64,000 nt of DNA from Russula earlei (lineage: Eukaryota > Basidiomycota > Agaricomycetes > Russulales > Russulaceae), in contig JAGFNK010000016.1 of the NCBI GenBank assembly GCA_025769875.1, positions 1 through 64,000 on the forward strand, read 5' to 3'. Below the pieces are notes generated by a model. It worked only from the letters and a program-made list of their open reading frames with translations. It searched no databases and was not told the origin of the DNA. The stretch's first letter is position 1; each line of letters opens with the position of its first letter. Shown piece by piece: positions 42,916-53,784 of the stretch. A program made the translations under genes and the position numbers.

Positions 42916-43743
42916 TGTCAAGATATGTACTGCTGATCACTAAGGACTCAGGAGCAGGTGGGCAAGGGTCAAAACAGACAGTACATCATGTAAATGGCGT
43001 TGAACAGGAGGACGAGCCAAACAACTAGGAGATACCAGATGGGGACTGGTACATGTTGCAGAAGGCAGAGGTGAAGAGTAGAGGCCAGTGCAGCGAGGGA
43101 CTTTAAACAAGGCGGTCATTGAAGAGTACCTTGAAGACAAGGGAGGACTTCAGACTGAGCAGTCACAGGGGAGTACCCAAGAAGATGAGAGTATCACAAA
43201 TGGACAGTCTGATGACTGCCATGTTTCATTGGGGCTTATATACAGTGCACAGGGTCAATTACAAAGAACTGGAACTATTCTAGACCCTTTGGTACCATCC
43301 AATAGGACTACAGAGGCATAAACTTGCTTGTGTCAAGTTTCAGGCTTACTGAGTGCATTACTGATCATTGTGGAGTGATGACATCATTATGATGTCACTG
43401 TGGAGCGCTTAGTGAGCCTATGAGGTCACTGTGGAGTTGCTCAGTTAGCCATGATGTCATTGGAGCCTTGAGGACATCAGATGAGTTATGCAACAGTTTC
43501 TAAGAGTTGGTGCCACTGTTTCGGGTTCTTGCTGGCTGGGTGACCATGTGGTTGCCACGCGATGATTACCCGATTAGGAAATGGGTGCCTGGTCATGTTA
43601 TAGTGCCTTTGCAATAGGGATATCTTGCACAGCAGGAGGGGTAGCCCAAGAAATGGAAGGGAGTTGACAATGCAAAGTGAGAGAGGTCTCTCTTGAATGA
43701 AACAGGATAATATACAGCCAGGACCTGGACTTGGTTTGTAACA
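42916..43743 (-). repeat. 5' LTR of Gypsy-D
   Basis: The 828 bp LTR, starting TGTCAAGATATG and ending TTTGTAACA on the plus strand, is followed by the second TTGAG. It is the promoter LTR for the minus-strand genes. Confidence 0.95.
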
Positions 43744-43851
43744 TTGAGAAGCTAGGGTAAGTTGTATTGAGATAGACTAGGGCTGGTTCCACTAGCTATA
43801 TGCAGTCAAGTCTGTCTTAGACCTTAAACATGCAAGAGAGAGTAGAGGAAG

Positions 43852-44283
43852 TGTCAAGACTCACTGTTGAACTATCCAGTTCAAGAGTGAGGAGTAAGCT
43901 CAAAGATGAGTCGATAGACATCCAAGACGGTGTGGGCAAGAAGTAGAGTCCAAAGCAGTACCAAATACCAAAGAGGTATAGTTACTGGTAGAGTCAAGCA
44001 GGTACATAGGGAAGAAGCCACAATGGTCACAAGGGGACGGTCCTTAAAGGAGTATCCCAGGGATGGAGAGTGCCGTAAACAAATGGACAGTCTGAGGACT
44101 GTCCGCTACTTTATTGAGCGCTTATATACTACAAGAGAACTGATAAATAGGGAACAAGTCATAACCTTGTTATCAAGCACAATAGAGTGATGAGTAAGAA
44201 GTCAGAGTATGCATACTGAGCATGCTCAGTCATGCTCAGTAAGCTGCTGAGTAAGAAGGCTTCACTTGATGAGTAAGAGCCTT
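43852..44283 (-). mobile_element. LTR-A, truncated
   Basis: It starts TGTCAAGACTCACTG inside LTR-B and follows the family to GAGTAAGAGCC, where it stops abruptly; the last 530 bp or so are missing. The following 237 bp (44284-44520) are unassigned AT-rich sequence, starting AGGCCCCTTTTACCAACCG, which might be the end of another DNA transposon. Confidence 0.85.
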
Positions 44284-44522
44284 TAGGCCCCTTTTACCAA
44301 CCGAGAATTCTTGAATCTTGAACTTGAACTTGGATTTCAGGATTTTCTGGGAGTGACAGGAATGACAGGTGTGATGTAAGTGACATAATAAACTAATGTG
44401 AGTCCATTTCAAATATGAGTTATTTTCCGGTGTGATTTGCTGGGTTTACATGTGATATGTAAAATATTTTTTTAACCCTTCCTTCCACTCCTTCCAAGTG
44501 GGGTATTGCAAGCATGTCATTA

Positions 44523-47419
44523 TTGCCGTTTTCAGCGCACTTGGCGGAGCTTGAATTCCACCCAAATCGGTGCAGAAACCCCCTCAAACATGCGGGATGA
44601 ATATCTCCCTCAAAACAGCTTCAATTCATATGAAAATTATTGTCCCTGAATCGCCTGAATGAGGGCTAGGCAGCCCCATTGTTTTCATGAGATTTGAGTG
44701 AGAATTGGTGGAGCTGGACTCAAGCCACCTCCACATGTGTATTAGATGAATTACAACTCAAAATCATGGTCTATATCTATTATTTTTCCCTCATGTTGTA
44801 CCCATGGGCTGTCTTGAGGCAGCCCCATAGTGTTTTTGACTCAAGTGTTGTGGTGTGCAACGTTGTTTCCAGTGCGATTGGAGTCGCGGTCAGCCACTCA
44901 TCACCCCTCTCGCCTCTCGATTCTGACCATCCTTCTTGTTTTTCACAGACAGAGAGGAGTGGGTTGCAAAGAGGGGTCCTATTCTGAACTCTTTCTACTA
45001 CAGAGTAGCTAGGGTGTTTTTATATACAGGAGAGAGGTACTAGAGATGAATGGCATGAAAATGAATCAAGACTGGTTGAGATGGTTGAGGCGGTCGTGAA
45101 AGGCTTGAGACGCGAACGCGTCTAGTGTGCCAAGGTGTGCATGGGCGCGTGATCGGTGGCGAGGGCTGGGTGATGCGATCGAGGTCTTGATGTCGCACGC
45201 AAGATGGCTTGTGGTGTGTGGTCGGTGGACTGCCTGGAACAAGAGGGAGGTGGCAAGGGATGAAAGGGAGCTGAGGTGTCAGTCTCATGTCGTGTCGTGT
45301 CGCGTTTTCGCATGTGATTTCGAGGCCAGCCATAATCTTCCTTACACCTCCCAGGGGCTTGAAACTTTGACCGTCCTCGGTCAAGCGTCTGAATGCGAGT
45401 GTTTTGAGCCTTTCACGTCTGAATTGAGGCGGCGGTCGCGGTTGCTTGTGCTGCAGAAGACGCGAAGGCGGCGATCGGCGATGGCGATGACGGAAGAGGC
45501 GAGGGCGATGGGAAACAGAGGCGATGGAGATGAGGGCGGCGGTGACGAGATGGCGGCTGCGTGGTGGTGGTGTTGTCTTGTGGCGGTGGCGGCGTGGTCG
45601 TCTCCATTGCAGGTGGTGGCAGCAGGCGTGGACGAGGAGCGAAGGCGTAGGCGGTGAGTGTGAGTTCGTAGATAGAGACGTAGGTGGCAAGGACTCGAGA
45701 AAGAGGATGCGTGGGGCGGCTTGCGCGGGGGTGGGATCTGTCGTCTTGCCGCGGCGGTGGCGGGGTCGTCTCCACTGCAGGTGTCGGCAGCAGACGTGGG
45801 TGAGAGCGCGTGAACAGATGGGGAGGCGATGTGGGAGGCGGCATGCGGTGTGCTGTTGGCGTCCACGACTGCTTCTCCTGCGGCGGCGGCTTCTGCTCCT
45901 GTTGTGGCGTGTTGTGGCTAAGTTCGTGGCCGAGGCCTTCTTGGTCTTCTGGGGTGGTGCTGGTGGCGAGGGGTTGCGACGGTGCGGCGGTGCTGGTGTC
46001 GCGCGAAACTACTAAAGCGGCGGCTGAGACTGAGAAGACTGAGGCTGAGACTGAGAAGGTGGCGGCGGACTGAGCCGGTGCGACGGTGGAGGCGGACGGG
46101 GCGGAGGCGACAACTGAGGGTGACGCAGGGGCGATGGCGGCGGTGGCTGACAAGGGCGTGGCGGCGGTGGCTTGTGAGACGGTGGTGGAGACGGCGGCGT
46201 GTGGCGCTAAGACGTCGGTGGCTGAGGCTGAGGCTACGGTGGCGGCTGACGAGACTAAGGCGGCTGGCAAGGCTAAGAGCGCGGTGGCGGCGGTTCACTG
46301 ATCTGAAGCTGGGGCAATGGAGACGGCTGGCAAAACTAGGGGCACGGTGGCGGCGGCTGAGACTGAGAAGGCTGAGGCTGAGGGCAGGGTGGAGACGGCG
46401 GCGGCTGGCGATGCTGGTGCTATGACGGACTGGGCTGAACTGACAGAGTACGGGCGAGGCTAAGACGGAGACTGATGCGAAGTCGGCGGCTGGCACGACT
46501 GAGGCTACTGTGGCAACGGACGAGGCGACGGATGAGACTGAGGGCGACGAGACGACTGAGGGCGCGGGAGCGGATGAGACGAAGGCGGGGGTGGCAGACG
46601 AGGCTGCGAGGGCTGAAGTGGTGGGCGGCGCTAAAACGTCGGTGGGTGAGGTTGAGATGGTGGTTGTGCATGGAGCTGAGACAGTGGCCATAGCAGGCGA
46701 CACTGAGGGCACGGGAGCTGGTTGGGCTAAGACGGGGACAGTGGCGATAGGCGATGTCACGGCTGAGGCTACGGCGGCGGGGACAGACGAGGTGGCGACA
46801 ATGGCGAATGCGGGCGATGCTGGGACGGCGAGGGCAGGTGGAGCCGAGGCGATGATGGCTGGCGAGTCGAGGATGGTGGCGGTGAACGAGGTGACGGGAA
46901 CGGCGGACGAGGTGGGAACCGCAGGGACGATGGGCAAGGCAGGCGAGGCGGAGGCGATGGTGCACGATGTAGGGATGGAGGCTGGAGCAGGCATGGGTGC
47001 AGGGTATGTGTATGGTCAGAATGGAGAGGTAAGAGGGGCAATGAGTGGCTGGCCGTCACTCCAATCACACTGAAAACAATGTTGCACACCACAACACTTG
47101 AGTCAAAAAAACTATGGGGCTGCCTCAAGACAGCCCATGGGTACAACATGAGGGAAAAATAATAGATATAGACCATGATTTTGAGTTGTAATTCATCTAA
47201 TACACATGTGGAGGTGGCTTGAGTCCAGCTCCACCAATTCTCACTCAAATCTCATGAAAGCAATGGGGCTGCCTAGCCCTCATTCAGGCGATTCAGGGAC
47301 AATAAGTTTCATATGAATTGAAGCTGTTTTGAGGGAGATATTCATCCCGCATGTTTGAGGGGGTTTCTGCGCCGATTTGGGTGGAATTCAAGCTCCGCCA
47401 AGTGCGCTGAAAACGGCAA
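44523..47419. mobile_element. Long-TIR TA element, Y type
   Basis: A 2,897 bp element with TTGCCGTTTTCAGCGCAC ends and TA on both sides (44521-44522, 47420-47421). Inverted arms of about 400 bp hold the same inner words (CACTCATC, TTCTGACCAT). The interior has a truncated LTR-H-like segment (about 44935-45345) and then the GC-rich codon-periodic block. No transposase is visible, so it depends on another element. Confidence 0.92.
45400..46990 (+). repeat. GC-rich codon-periodic (RNN/NNY) block, TA element Y
   Basis: For about 1.5 kb the triplets in one plus-strand frame start almost always with G or A. The minus strand gives long Ser/Ala/Thr/Pro/Val frames (358 codons at 45918-46994), the plus strand Ala/Glu/Thr/Gly frames. 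The words GCTGAGGCTGAG and GAGACTAAGGCG recur without a fixed period. CG content is very high. Old, CG-free relatives lie at 18480-18996 and 57994-58632. Whether the minus frame was ever a mucin-like protein is open. Confidence 0.6.
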
Positions 47420-47495
47420 TAAGGCAGAATATGTGTCACCAATGTGTGGGTGCACATCTTTGTGCAAATTTTGTATGTGCAGCTCTGGTGAAAAT

Positions 47496-47879
47496 TGTTG
47501 AACCGGAACCCAAACGGATCAAAGAAGGCGAAGACCTTCATACAAGGTTCAAGATCCACTCATAGATGTTACGTGTTAGACAGAACTTTAGTATATGCGC
47601 TTATGGCAATAGGGTTATGCATGCTACGCTATCTATCACAAGATGCAGCCTTATGCTGCATCTAGAACGTTTCCACATCACGCATCACTGAGTGCGCGAT
47701 ATAGTGGACACCTGTAGTCACCTCTTTTGGACTTAGGAACAGCCCTGGGTCATAGAGGTATAGGTACTATACATGTAGACAAGTATACACATTGCTCTAC
47801 ACCCAATATCACTTGAGCATTAGCACAACCTCTAAGGTGGGTTGCTTGGCCTGTTAGCTGCGCTCTATGCTGTGCAACA
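47496..47879 (+). repeat. 5' LTR of Copia-1 (LTR-F)
   Basis: A 384 bp LTR starts TGTTGAACCGG and ends CTGTGCAACA. A reverse solo copy lies at 61169-61554, which fixes the borders. The five bases before it are AAAAT. Confidence 0.9.
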
Positions 47880-47891
47880 GGTCATGGGCCC
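47880..47891 (+). other. Copia-1 primer-binding site, half-tRNA-Met type
   Basis: GGTCATGGGCCC follows the LTR directly. It is complementary to GGGCCCATGACC, a plausible anticodon arm with a CAU anticodon. Copia and Ty5 elements prime from a cut tRNA-Met at this arm, so the match fits, but the host tRNA is not known. Confidence 0.55.
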
Positions 47892-48047
47892 TGCAAGCCA
47901 TGTGCCTTCATCAGCTGCAACAATGGCGAAGCATCCCTGAAGCCTGCATGCTGCGGCAAGCTAGTCTACCCTAAGGGGAGACTATGTCGGCTTGTTTGAA
48001 TACAATACTCTTACTGATGACCTCTAAGCCCCTTTCTAACAGCTACT

Positions 48048-48578
48048 ATGTCGTCATCTCAACCCTCTGCCCCTGTTGTCCCCATCCTTGATGGTGCGAA
48101 CTATGGTATTTGGTCAAAGACTATGAAAGCCTACCTCATGTCCATTGGACTGTGGGGTTATTGCAATGACACATTTGATTCTGCCAATCGTCCCTGCACT
48201 TCCTCAGGTGCCTCTTCCTGAAGAGATTGCTGCCCAGACTGTCGCTTTGGCAGCTGTGAAAGAATGGAACAAAGGGAATGATATGGCAGTTGGCCACATG
48301 GTCCTTAGATCGAGCATCGCGATCCAGCAGGATCTTATGACCCTAGATAACACCAAGACTATCTGGAATCGCCTTGAAACCCTTTATGGTACGGCGACTA
48401 CAGTTACTATCTACAAGGACTTCAAAGAAGCCATCTCCATTCGCATTAACCCGGGCCAACACCCTGGCCCACAAATGGATCGCATACACGCTGTGTTCCA
48501 GTGTCTCACCACCTCCTCCCTTCACATCCCTGACACCTTGCAGGCACTCATCATGCTTGCTGCCATTCCCCAGAAATA
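48048..48578 (+). pseudogene. gag: Copia-1 Gag, N-terminal part
   Basis: It starts MSSSQPSAPVVPIL, then DGANYGIWSKTMKAYL, the usual Copia Gag beginning. A frameshift near 48195 moves to the frame at 48145 (LPEEIAAQTVALAAVKEW, MTLDNTKTIWNRLETLYG), which is the UBN2/gag helical domain. A second small deletion at about 48576 ends it at a TAA. Confidence 0.88.
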
Positions 48579-50201
48579 ATGCTTGTCCACATTGTTACTC
48601 AGAACTATGAACTGGCCGACCTTAACGCTAAGGATGTCCGAGAGGCTATCGTCTCTCAATATCAAACTGAGATTAATCGCGGAACAGGCAAGAAGCACAA
48701 TGCGCAGAAGCTCTCAGCTGTCAAGCGCAAGCATGGTGACCCCTCCTTCTCCAATCAGCAGCAGGGCAATAAGCCCAAGCGCGATGAAGATAAGAACAAG
48801 CGCGAGCGTGGTAAGCGCAGCAGCAAAGGCAAAGGGAAAGGAAAGGAGAAGGCTGATCACAGCCATGGTCCCAGACACTCACACATTGTGGATGTTGCCG
48901 CACTCCCACTCCCGACCATTACCACTATCACCCATCTGGGTCCTTCGGGGATCCAACAATGTACCGTCCCAACTGCGACTGACCCTCGCAAATGCACTCA
49001 CAGCCCTTACAAGGCCTTAAACAAAGTGCTTGATCTTGCTGATGATCTTGGGGTAACCCCCACTATACAGACAGTCAAGACCCTCAAGCAGTGGATCTCG
49101 ACTCAATCCGCTGCCTCGTCAAATGCAGTCAAATTACTGTCGCCCATCCCAGAGCCTATGGACCAGGACAATGGTGACTTCGCGCAAACAAATACATCGG
49201 ATTTAGTCGACATATATGACGGTATCCCAGAAGGTGCTGCCACCCCTGAGCGTGCTCTGACTCCGTCGGATGAACCGCTTGATTGGGGCAGCGACCACAA
49301 AGATAACAAAGCGTGCGTGCGCCTCCCTCTCTCCTTTCACTTGCTAAAGAACCTTTTAGCATCTCCCCAGCCCCCAAGTGGGCTAGATATGTCTAATAAG
49401 TGTTCACTTGTATCGCACAATGTACAAATTAGTGCAGGAAGTAGCTCCCTGCATAGTGAATGTAACACCAATTGTTCGAGATGTAGAGGAAAGCACGACT
49501 TGAGTAAAATGGGATCCTTATGGCTCCTAGACTCTGGCACGTCAGCACACTTCACCTTTGAAATAAAAGATTTTATAGAGTATACGCTGGCTTTGCTGCA
49601 TGAAAGATCCCCTGTTAAAACTGCTGATAACACAATCTATGTAGAAGGCAAAGGGGCTGTGTTGCTTCAGCACACTGTCAACTCTAAAATAGTTGTCACA
49701 TGCATTTCTCCTGTCCTCTATATTCCGAAAATAAACACTCGGATATTATCTATGGGGGAGTTTTTACAACAAGGGATGCATGCACTAGGGAATAGTAAAC
49801 ATATTTCCCTACGAGAGGACGGACATATAATCCTGTCCTCTTACCCCTTATTCCCAGGTCAAACCACGTATTGGTTAGATGCCTCGATTGAAAGCACGCA
49901 AGCACATTCACTTATCTACGTGGTAGATTATGATGTCATTCACCAACGCCTTGGCCACCCATCTAAGGATGTCATAACACGTGCAAAGACACATACCAAG
50001 GGTCTCCCTGAAGACCTGAAAATCCCTCAGGAACAGCTGGTATGTCCTGGCTGCACACAAGGCAAGATGCCTGCATCTGCACACCCCCCTTCAGAAACTC
50101 ATGCTTCTGCACCGTTTGAGCGTGTCCACTTGGACCTAAAGAGTTTCCCTGTGAAGTCATATCATAAGTCCATAATGGCCATCAAGCAATTTCTTGCTAT
50201 G
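48579..50201 (+). pseudogene. pol: Copia-1 Gag tail, protease and GAG-pre-integrase
   Basis: Open from 48579. It begins with the last Gag helix (NYELADLNAKDVREAIVSQY) and a Lys/Arg-rich nucleocapsid-like stretch with no clear CCHC. The protease active site LWLLDSGTSAHFT lies at about 49525, with catalytic Asp kept. The GAG-pre-integrase zinc region follows (HQRLGHPSKDV, CPGCTQGK), then the first integrase Asp in RVHLDLKSF. About 20 residues seem deleted after SYHK. The frame runs into the LTR-A insertion at 50202. Confidence 0.88.
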
Positions 50202-51164
50202 TGTCAAAACTCACTGTTGAACTATCCAGTTCAAGAGCGAGGGATAAGCTCGAAGACGAGTCGATAGACGTCCAAGATGGCATGGGCAAGAAGTAAAGTC
50301 CAGAGTAGTAACAGATACCAGAGAGGCACTGTTACCGTGAGAGTAGAGCAATCACACAGAGAAGAGGCCAGGATAGACACAAGGGGATGGTCCTTAAAGG
50401 AGTATCCCAGGAATGGAGAGTGCCGTAAACAAATGGACAGTCTGAGGACTGTCCACTACTTTATTGAGCGCTTATATACTACAAGCGAATTGCTAAATAG
50501 AGAACAAGTCATAACCTTGTTATCAAGCACAATAGAGTGCTGAGTAAGAAGTCGGAGTGCGCTTACTGAGCATGCTCAGTCATGCTCAGTAAGCTGCTGA
50601 GTAAGAAGGCTTTTTCCGGATGAGTAAGAGTTTTCATTGTCCACGTGTTTGCTGTTCTAGTGCATGTGTGAGCACCTGATTCATTTCCTGTTAGTTAGTT
50701 TAGGGCCGGTCATCTGAGGACTTGGAGTTTGGTTAGGGGATAGTGTTATCTTGTAAGGCCCTTATATAGCTCTATTAGGGTCCTTAGAGTCGACCCTAAT
50801 ACTTCTATTAAGGTCCTTAGTATTGCCTTATAGTTCCTTCTATAGTTATTAGAGTTGGTCTAATAACGCGTTGTAGAGTCTTTGATACTAGGTTAGTACC
50901 CATTGTAGAGCACCTAGAGTCGTCCTAAAGGGTCTCTAGAAGGGCCCTAATACTGTCCTTTATTGTTAGAAGGGTTGCCATTAAGTGGGGCTTGCTGTAT
51001 GTCAATTGTGCCGAGAATCGCTCGCGCAACAATGCACGCGCGATATTGTGGACACCTCTACTCACCCCTTTTGCTCGTGTGAACAGGGTGACCTCATAGA
51101 GGCTGGGTTTCCTCCTATAAGGAAGGGTCCTTCAAGGGCCCTCTCCGGAGAATGGTTCATGACA
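50202..51164 (-). mobile_element. Solo LTR-A inside Copia-1 integrase
   Basis: A 963 bp block starts TGTCAAAACTCAC and ends GTTCATGACA, with duplication CTATG (50197-50201, 51165-51169). Removal rejoins the integrase (..IKQFLAM, VKNQYKAGIREW..). Confidence 0.95.
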
Positions 51165-52294
51165 CTATGGTCAAGAACCAATATAAAGCAGGAATTAGAG
51201 AGTGGATGTCCGATGCTGGTGGAGAGTACAAGTCCGAGGCCTTTGATAACGTCCTGAAGGACAAAGGAATTAAAATCCTACAAAGCGCCCCATACACTCC
51301 ACAACAGAATGGATGCGCAGAGTGCTTTATGTGCACTGTAATGGACAAAGCTCAGGCAATGCACCTTGAAGCTTGTCTACCTCCCTCCTGGTGGGAATTT
51401 GCAGTGAATCATGGGACACACTGTTACAATAGGACACCTGCCAGATGCCTTCAATGGCGTACACCCTATGAAGTCCTAAAGAATGAGGTCCCTGATATCT
51501 CACACGTCAGAGTATTTGGTTGTGGTGCATATGTGCACATACCAGAAAAGTGTCGAGTCAATAAGCTTTCACCTAAAAGCAAGCTAATGATCTACCTTGG
51601 TCATACTGAGGGGATCAAAGCCTCACTCTTCATGAGGCTCCCAAATAACACGCTTTACACAAATGCTACCACCCTGTACAATGAGACCCTGTACCCCAAA
51701 TGCGACAAAGCGCGCACTAAAGGTACCACGTGGATTAATGAACCGCATGAGGAACTACCGCAACAACCTGTCAAAGACACCATTCCTGGTGTTGACAACC
51801 CATTCCCTACAATCAAAAGTGAGGACAATGAGCAGCCTATACAGGCGCCAGAAGAAGAGGAACGTGAGGAAACGCCCGTCCTTCCTACACCGTCCCCTCC
51901 TCCTGTTGAAGAACCTGTACCTCTTCGAAGGTCTCAGCGGTTGAGGAAAGTACCTACCCATCCTGGCAATGTCTATGGTGAACGCAGACACCCCACAGAA
52001 GTGGAAAAAGATGTTCAGCGCACATGCACATGGAGAACAATGACAGAAAACCAACCTGGTAGCTCCAGCGAGGATAGTACGTCAGGATCGGCCACACCAG
52101 GCCCTTACCCTCCTGTCATCCTTGATGATCAACCACCGCAAGCCTCTGAGGATGAGGTAGAAGACATTCTATGTCTTGCAAGGGAAGGGGGAGTCAAATT
52201 TCTGAACTATCTGCTCGCCCAAGCAGTTCCACTAAGTTCAGAAGCACCTGATACTGCAAAGATTCGCGAATGGACCTTTAGGGACGTTCTGTGA
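51165..52294 (+). pseudogene. pol: Copia-1 integrase C-terminal part and linker
   Basis: The second Asp lies in EWMSDAGGEYKS and the Glu in QQNGCAECFM, completing the DDE triad. The GKxxH-like HVRVFGCGAYVHIP segment follows, then a Pro/Glu-rich linker (EEEREETPVLPTPSPPP) and LRRSQRLRKV. It ends at TGA 52292-52294, followed in the same frame by MPSELQKEWKDAC, so the stop is premature. Confidence 0.9.
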
Positions 52295-53046
52295 ATGCCA
52301 AGTGAACTCCAAAAGGAGTGGAAAGATGCTTGTCGCGAGGAGTTGGAATCCCTCCGCAGACGCAAAGTCTTCAAACTAGTTGATCCTCCCAAGGATTGCA
52401 AAATAATCAAAAATAGATGGGTATTCAACCTTAAGTCTGATGGTCGTAAAAAAGCCAGACTAGTCGCCAAAGGCTTCTCCCAAGTAGAAGGCATTGACTA
52501 TGACGAAATATTCTCACCCATGGTATGGTTTGAGACAGTCCACCTGATGATTGCGCTTGCAGCACTCAAAAACTGGCACATCAGTGGACTAGATGTCAAG
52601 ACTGCCTTTCTCTATGGTGAGCTCGATGAAGAGCTCTATATGGAGCAGCCCAAGGGCTTCAAAATAAAAGGCCAAGAGCGTAAAGTCATGCACCTTAAAC
52701 GTGCAATATATGGACTCAAGCAAGCGGCATTTGCATGGTGGAAAGCCCTTGACAAGTCCATGGCCTCACTCGGCCTTATTCGCCTTATGTCTGACTCTGG
52801 TCTCTTTGTTAGTAAAGACAAGAGCATCATAGCCATCGTCTATGTTGATGATGTGCTCTTCTTTGGAGCAGACAAAAAACAAATCAATAAAACTAAGGAG
52901 CGCTTTATGAAGCTCTGGGAATGTTGAGATCTGGGCGATGCCCAAGAATTTCTACGCATGCGCATCATACGCAAGTCTGGCCAAATGCATCTGGACCAGA
53001 CTGAATATCTCAGGAAAGTGCTGCAGCCTTTTGACTTGCTTAATGC
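52295..53046 (+). pseudogene. pol: Copia-1 reverse transcriptase
   Basis: All the Copia RT blocks are visible: CKIIKNRWVFNLK, ARLVAKGFSQVEGIDY, LDVKTAFLYGELDEELYMEQP, IYGLKQAAFAWW and the catalytic YVDDVLFFG. TGA at 52925-52927 interrupts between KLWEC and DLGDAQEFL. It continues to 53046, where LTR-H is inserted. Confidence 0.92.
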
Positions 53047-53584
53047 TGTAGCAAGTCCGGGGACACGTGAGTGAGATCGTAAGGCTGACTGGTCCAAGGA
53101 AAGAGAGAGGAGAGGGGGAGAGAGTAGAGCAAGTGGTCCACATGACTGGTGATGCTTCTTGTTTTTTTCGCAGGCAGAGAAGAGTGGGTTGCAAGGAGGG
53201 GTCTTATTCTCCACTGTCTCTACTACAGAGTAGCTAGGATGTTTATATACAAGAAAGGAGGTACTAGAGATGAAAGGCATGAAAGAGAGAGAAGGTCATG
53301 AAAGAGAATTGAGGCTGGGTGAGGCAGTTGAGGCCTTGATGAAAGACTTGGGATGCAAACGCATCTAGTGCGCAGAGGCATGGCATGCACGTGTAGTCGG
53401 TGGCGAGGGCTGGGTGATGCGATCAAGGTCTTGATGTCGCATGTGAGGTGGCTTGTGGTGTGTGGTCGGTGGACGGCCTGGAACTAGAGGGAGGTGGTAA
53501 GGGATAGGAGGAGGTGTCACTGTCAGGTTGTGTTGTGTCACCTTTCTGCACGTGATTCTGTGGCCAGCCAGAATCCTCCTTACA
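53047..53584. mobile_element. Solo LTR, family H
   Basis: The 538 bp block starts TGTAGCAAGTCC and ends CTCCTTACA, giving TGTA..TACA ends. Its flanks are ATGC on both sides (53043-53046, 53585-53588), or AATGC if the last A is shared. Removing it joins the Copia-1 frame ([13 protein letters not shown]). The part from 53155 onward also occurs inside TA elements Y and the chimera. Transcript direction is unclear because TATA-like words occur on both strands. Confidence 0.8.
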
Positions 53585-53784
53585 ATGCAAACCCTGCTCC
53601 TACTCTGCTACCAGAGGGCTATCACCCCTCTCCCAACACTTCCACTGCTGACCCAGCCTTGCGGTCAAAATTCCAGCAAGTTATAGGATCACTCCTATAC
53701 ATAATGCTCGGAACGCGTCCAGACATAGCCTTTGTGGTCACTAAGTTGTCGCAACATGCTGCCAATCCCTCAGAGGACCATTGA
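53585..53784 (+). pseudogene. pol: Copia-1 RT-RNase H junction fragment
   Basis: [15 protein letters not shown] is followed by [20 protein letters not shown] and [21 protein letters not shown], the conserved segment before Copia RNase H. It is cut off by TA element X. Confidence 0.9.

Larger units (their letters stand above)
30276..43743 (-). mobile_element. Gypsy-D, large chromovirus with leader ORFs
   Basis: The element spans 13,468 bp with 828 bp LTRs and duplication TTGAG (30271-30275, 43744-43748). Removing the TA element (33966-37203) and the solo LTR-C (41456-42023) leaves about 9.65 kb, larger than the usual 5-7 kb of fungal Gypsy elements. Reading on the minus strand it has a self-priming site, about 3 kb of leader coding of unknown function, gag with a zinc knuckle, protease, RT, RNase H, integrase, chromodomain and a polypurine tract. 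All genes carry stops, nearly all TGA at Arg positions. Family D also left at least three solo LTRs here. Confidence 0.95.
30096..43851 (-). mobile_element. LTR-B, split by Gypsy-D and cut by LTR-A
   Basis: The bases 30096-30275 and 43744-43851 join across Gypsy-D (duplication TTGAG) to give the first 285 bp or so of LTR-B in reverse orientation, from TGTCATGGTAAC to GTAGAGGAAG. LTR-A then begins at 43852 and the rest is lost. The 5 bases before it (CAGCA, 30091-30095) equal the 5 bases after the other LTR-B at 57537-57993. The two may therefore be the ends of one very large, heavily rearranged element. Confidence 0.7.
47496..53784 (+). mobile_element. Copia-1, 3' end lost
   Basis: Ty1/Copia order on the plus strand: 5' LTR, primer site, gag, protease, GAG-pre-integrase, integrase, reverse transcriptase. 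A solo LTR-A and a solo LTR-H are inserted in it. It ends at 53784 where TA element X begins; what follows X at 57386 is not Copia. The RNase H region and 3' LTR are therefore missing. Confidence 0.92.

Noticed and set aside
43855..44190. ORFs such as MWARSRVQSS across LTR-A copies as a conserved protein
   Set aside because: The same frame appears in each LTR-A copy on the strand opposite to the promoter and is disrupted by different changes each time. It is LTR sequence.
44694..44987. Recurrent ORF starting MSENWWSWTQ (also at 36654, 34137, 46769, 53957, 56935)
   Set aside because: It is the translation of the TA-element terminal arm in every copy and both orientations, with no coding signature. 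It is a shadow of the inverted repeat.
45918..46994. Minus-strand 358-codon Ser/Ala/Thr/Pro ORF as a mucin-like gene
   Set aside because: The open frame follows from the triplet composition, with frames open on both strands and no signal peptide, start context or conserved domain. It is reported as a codon-periodic block only.
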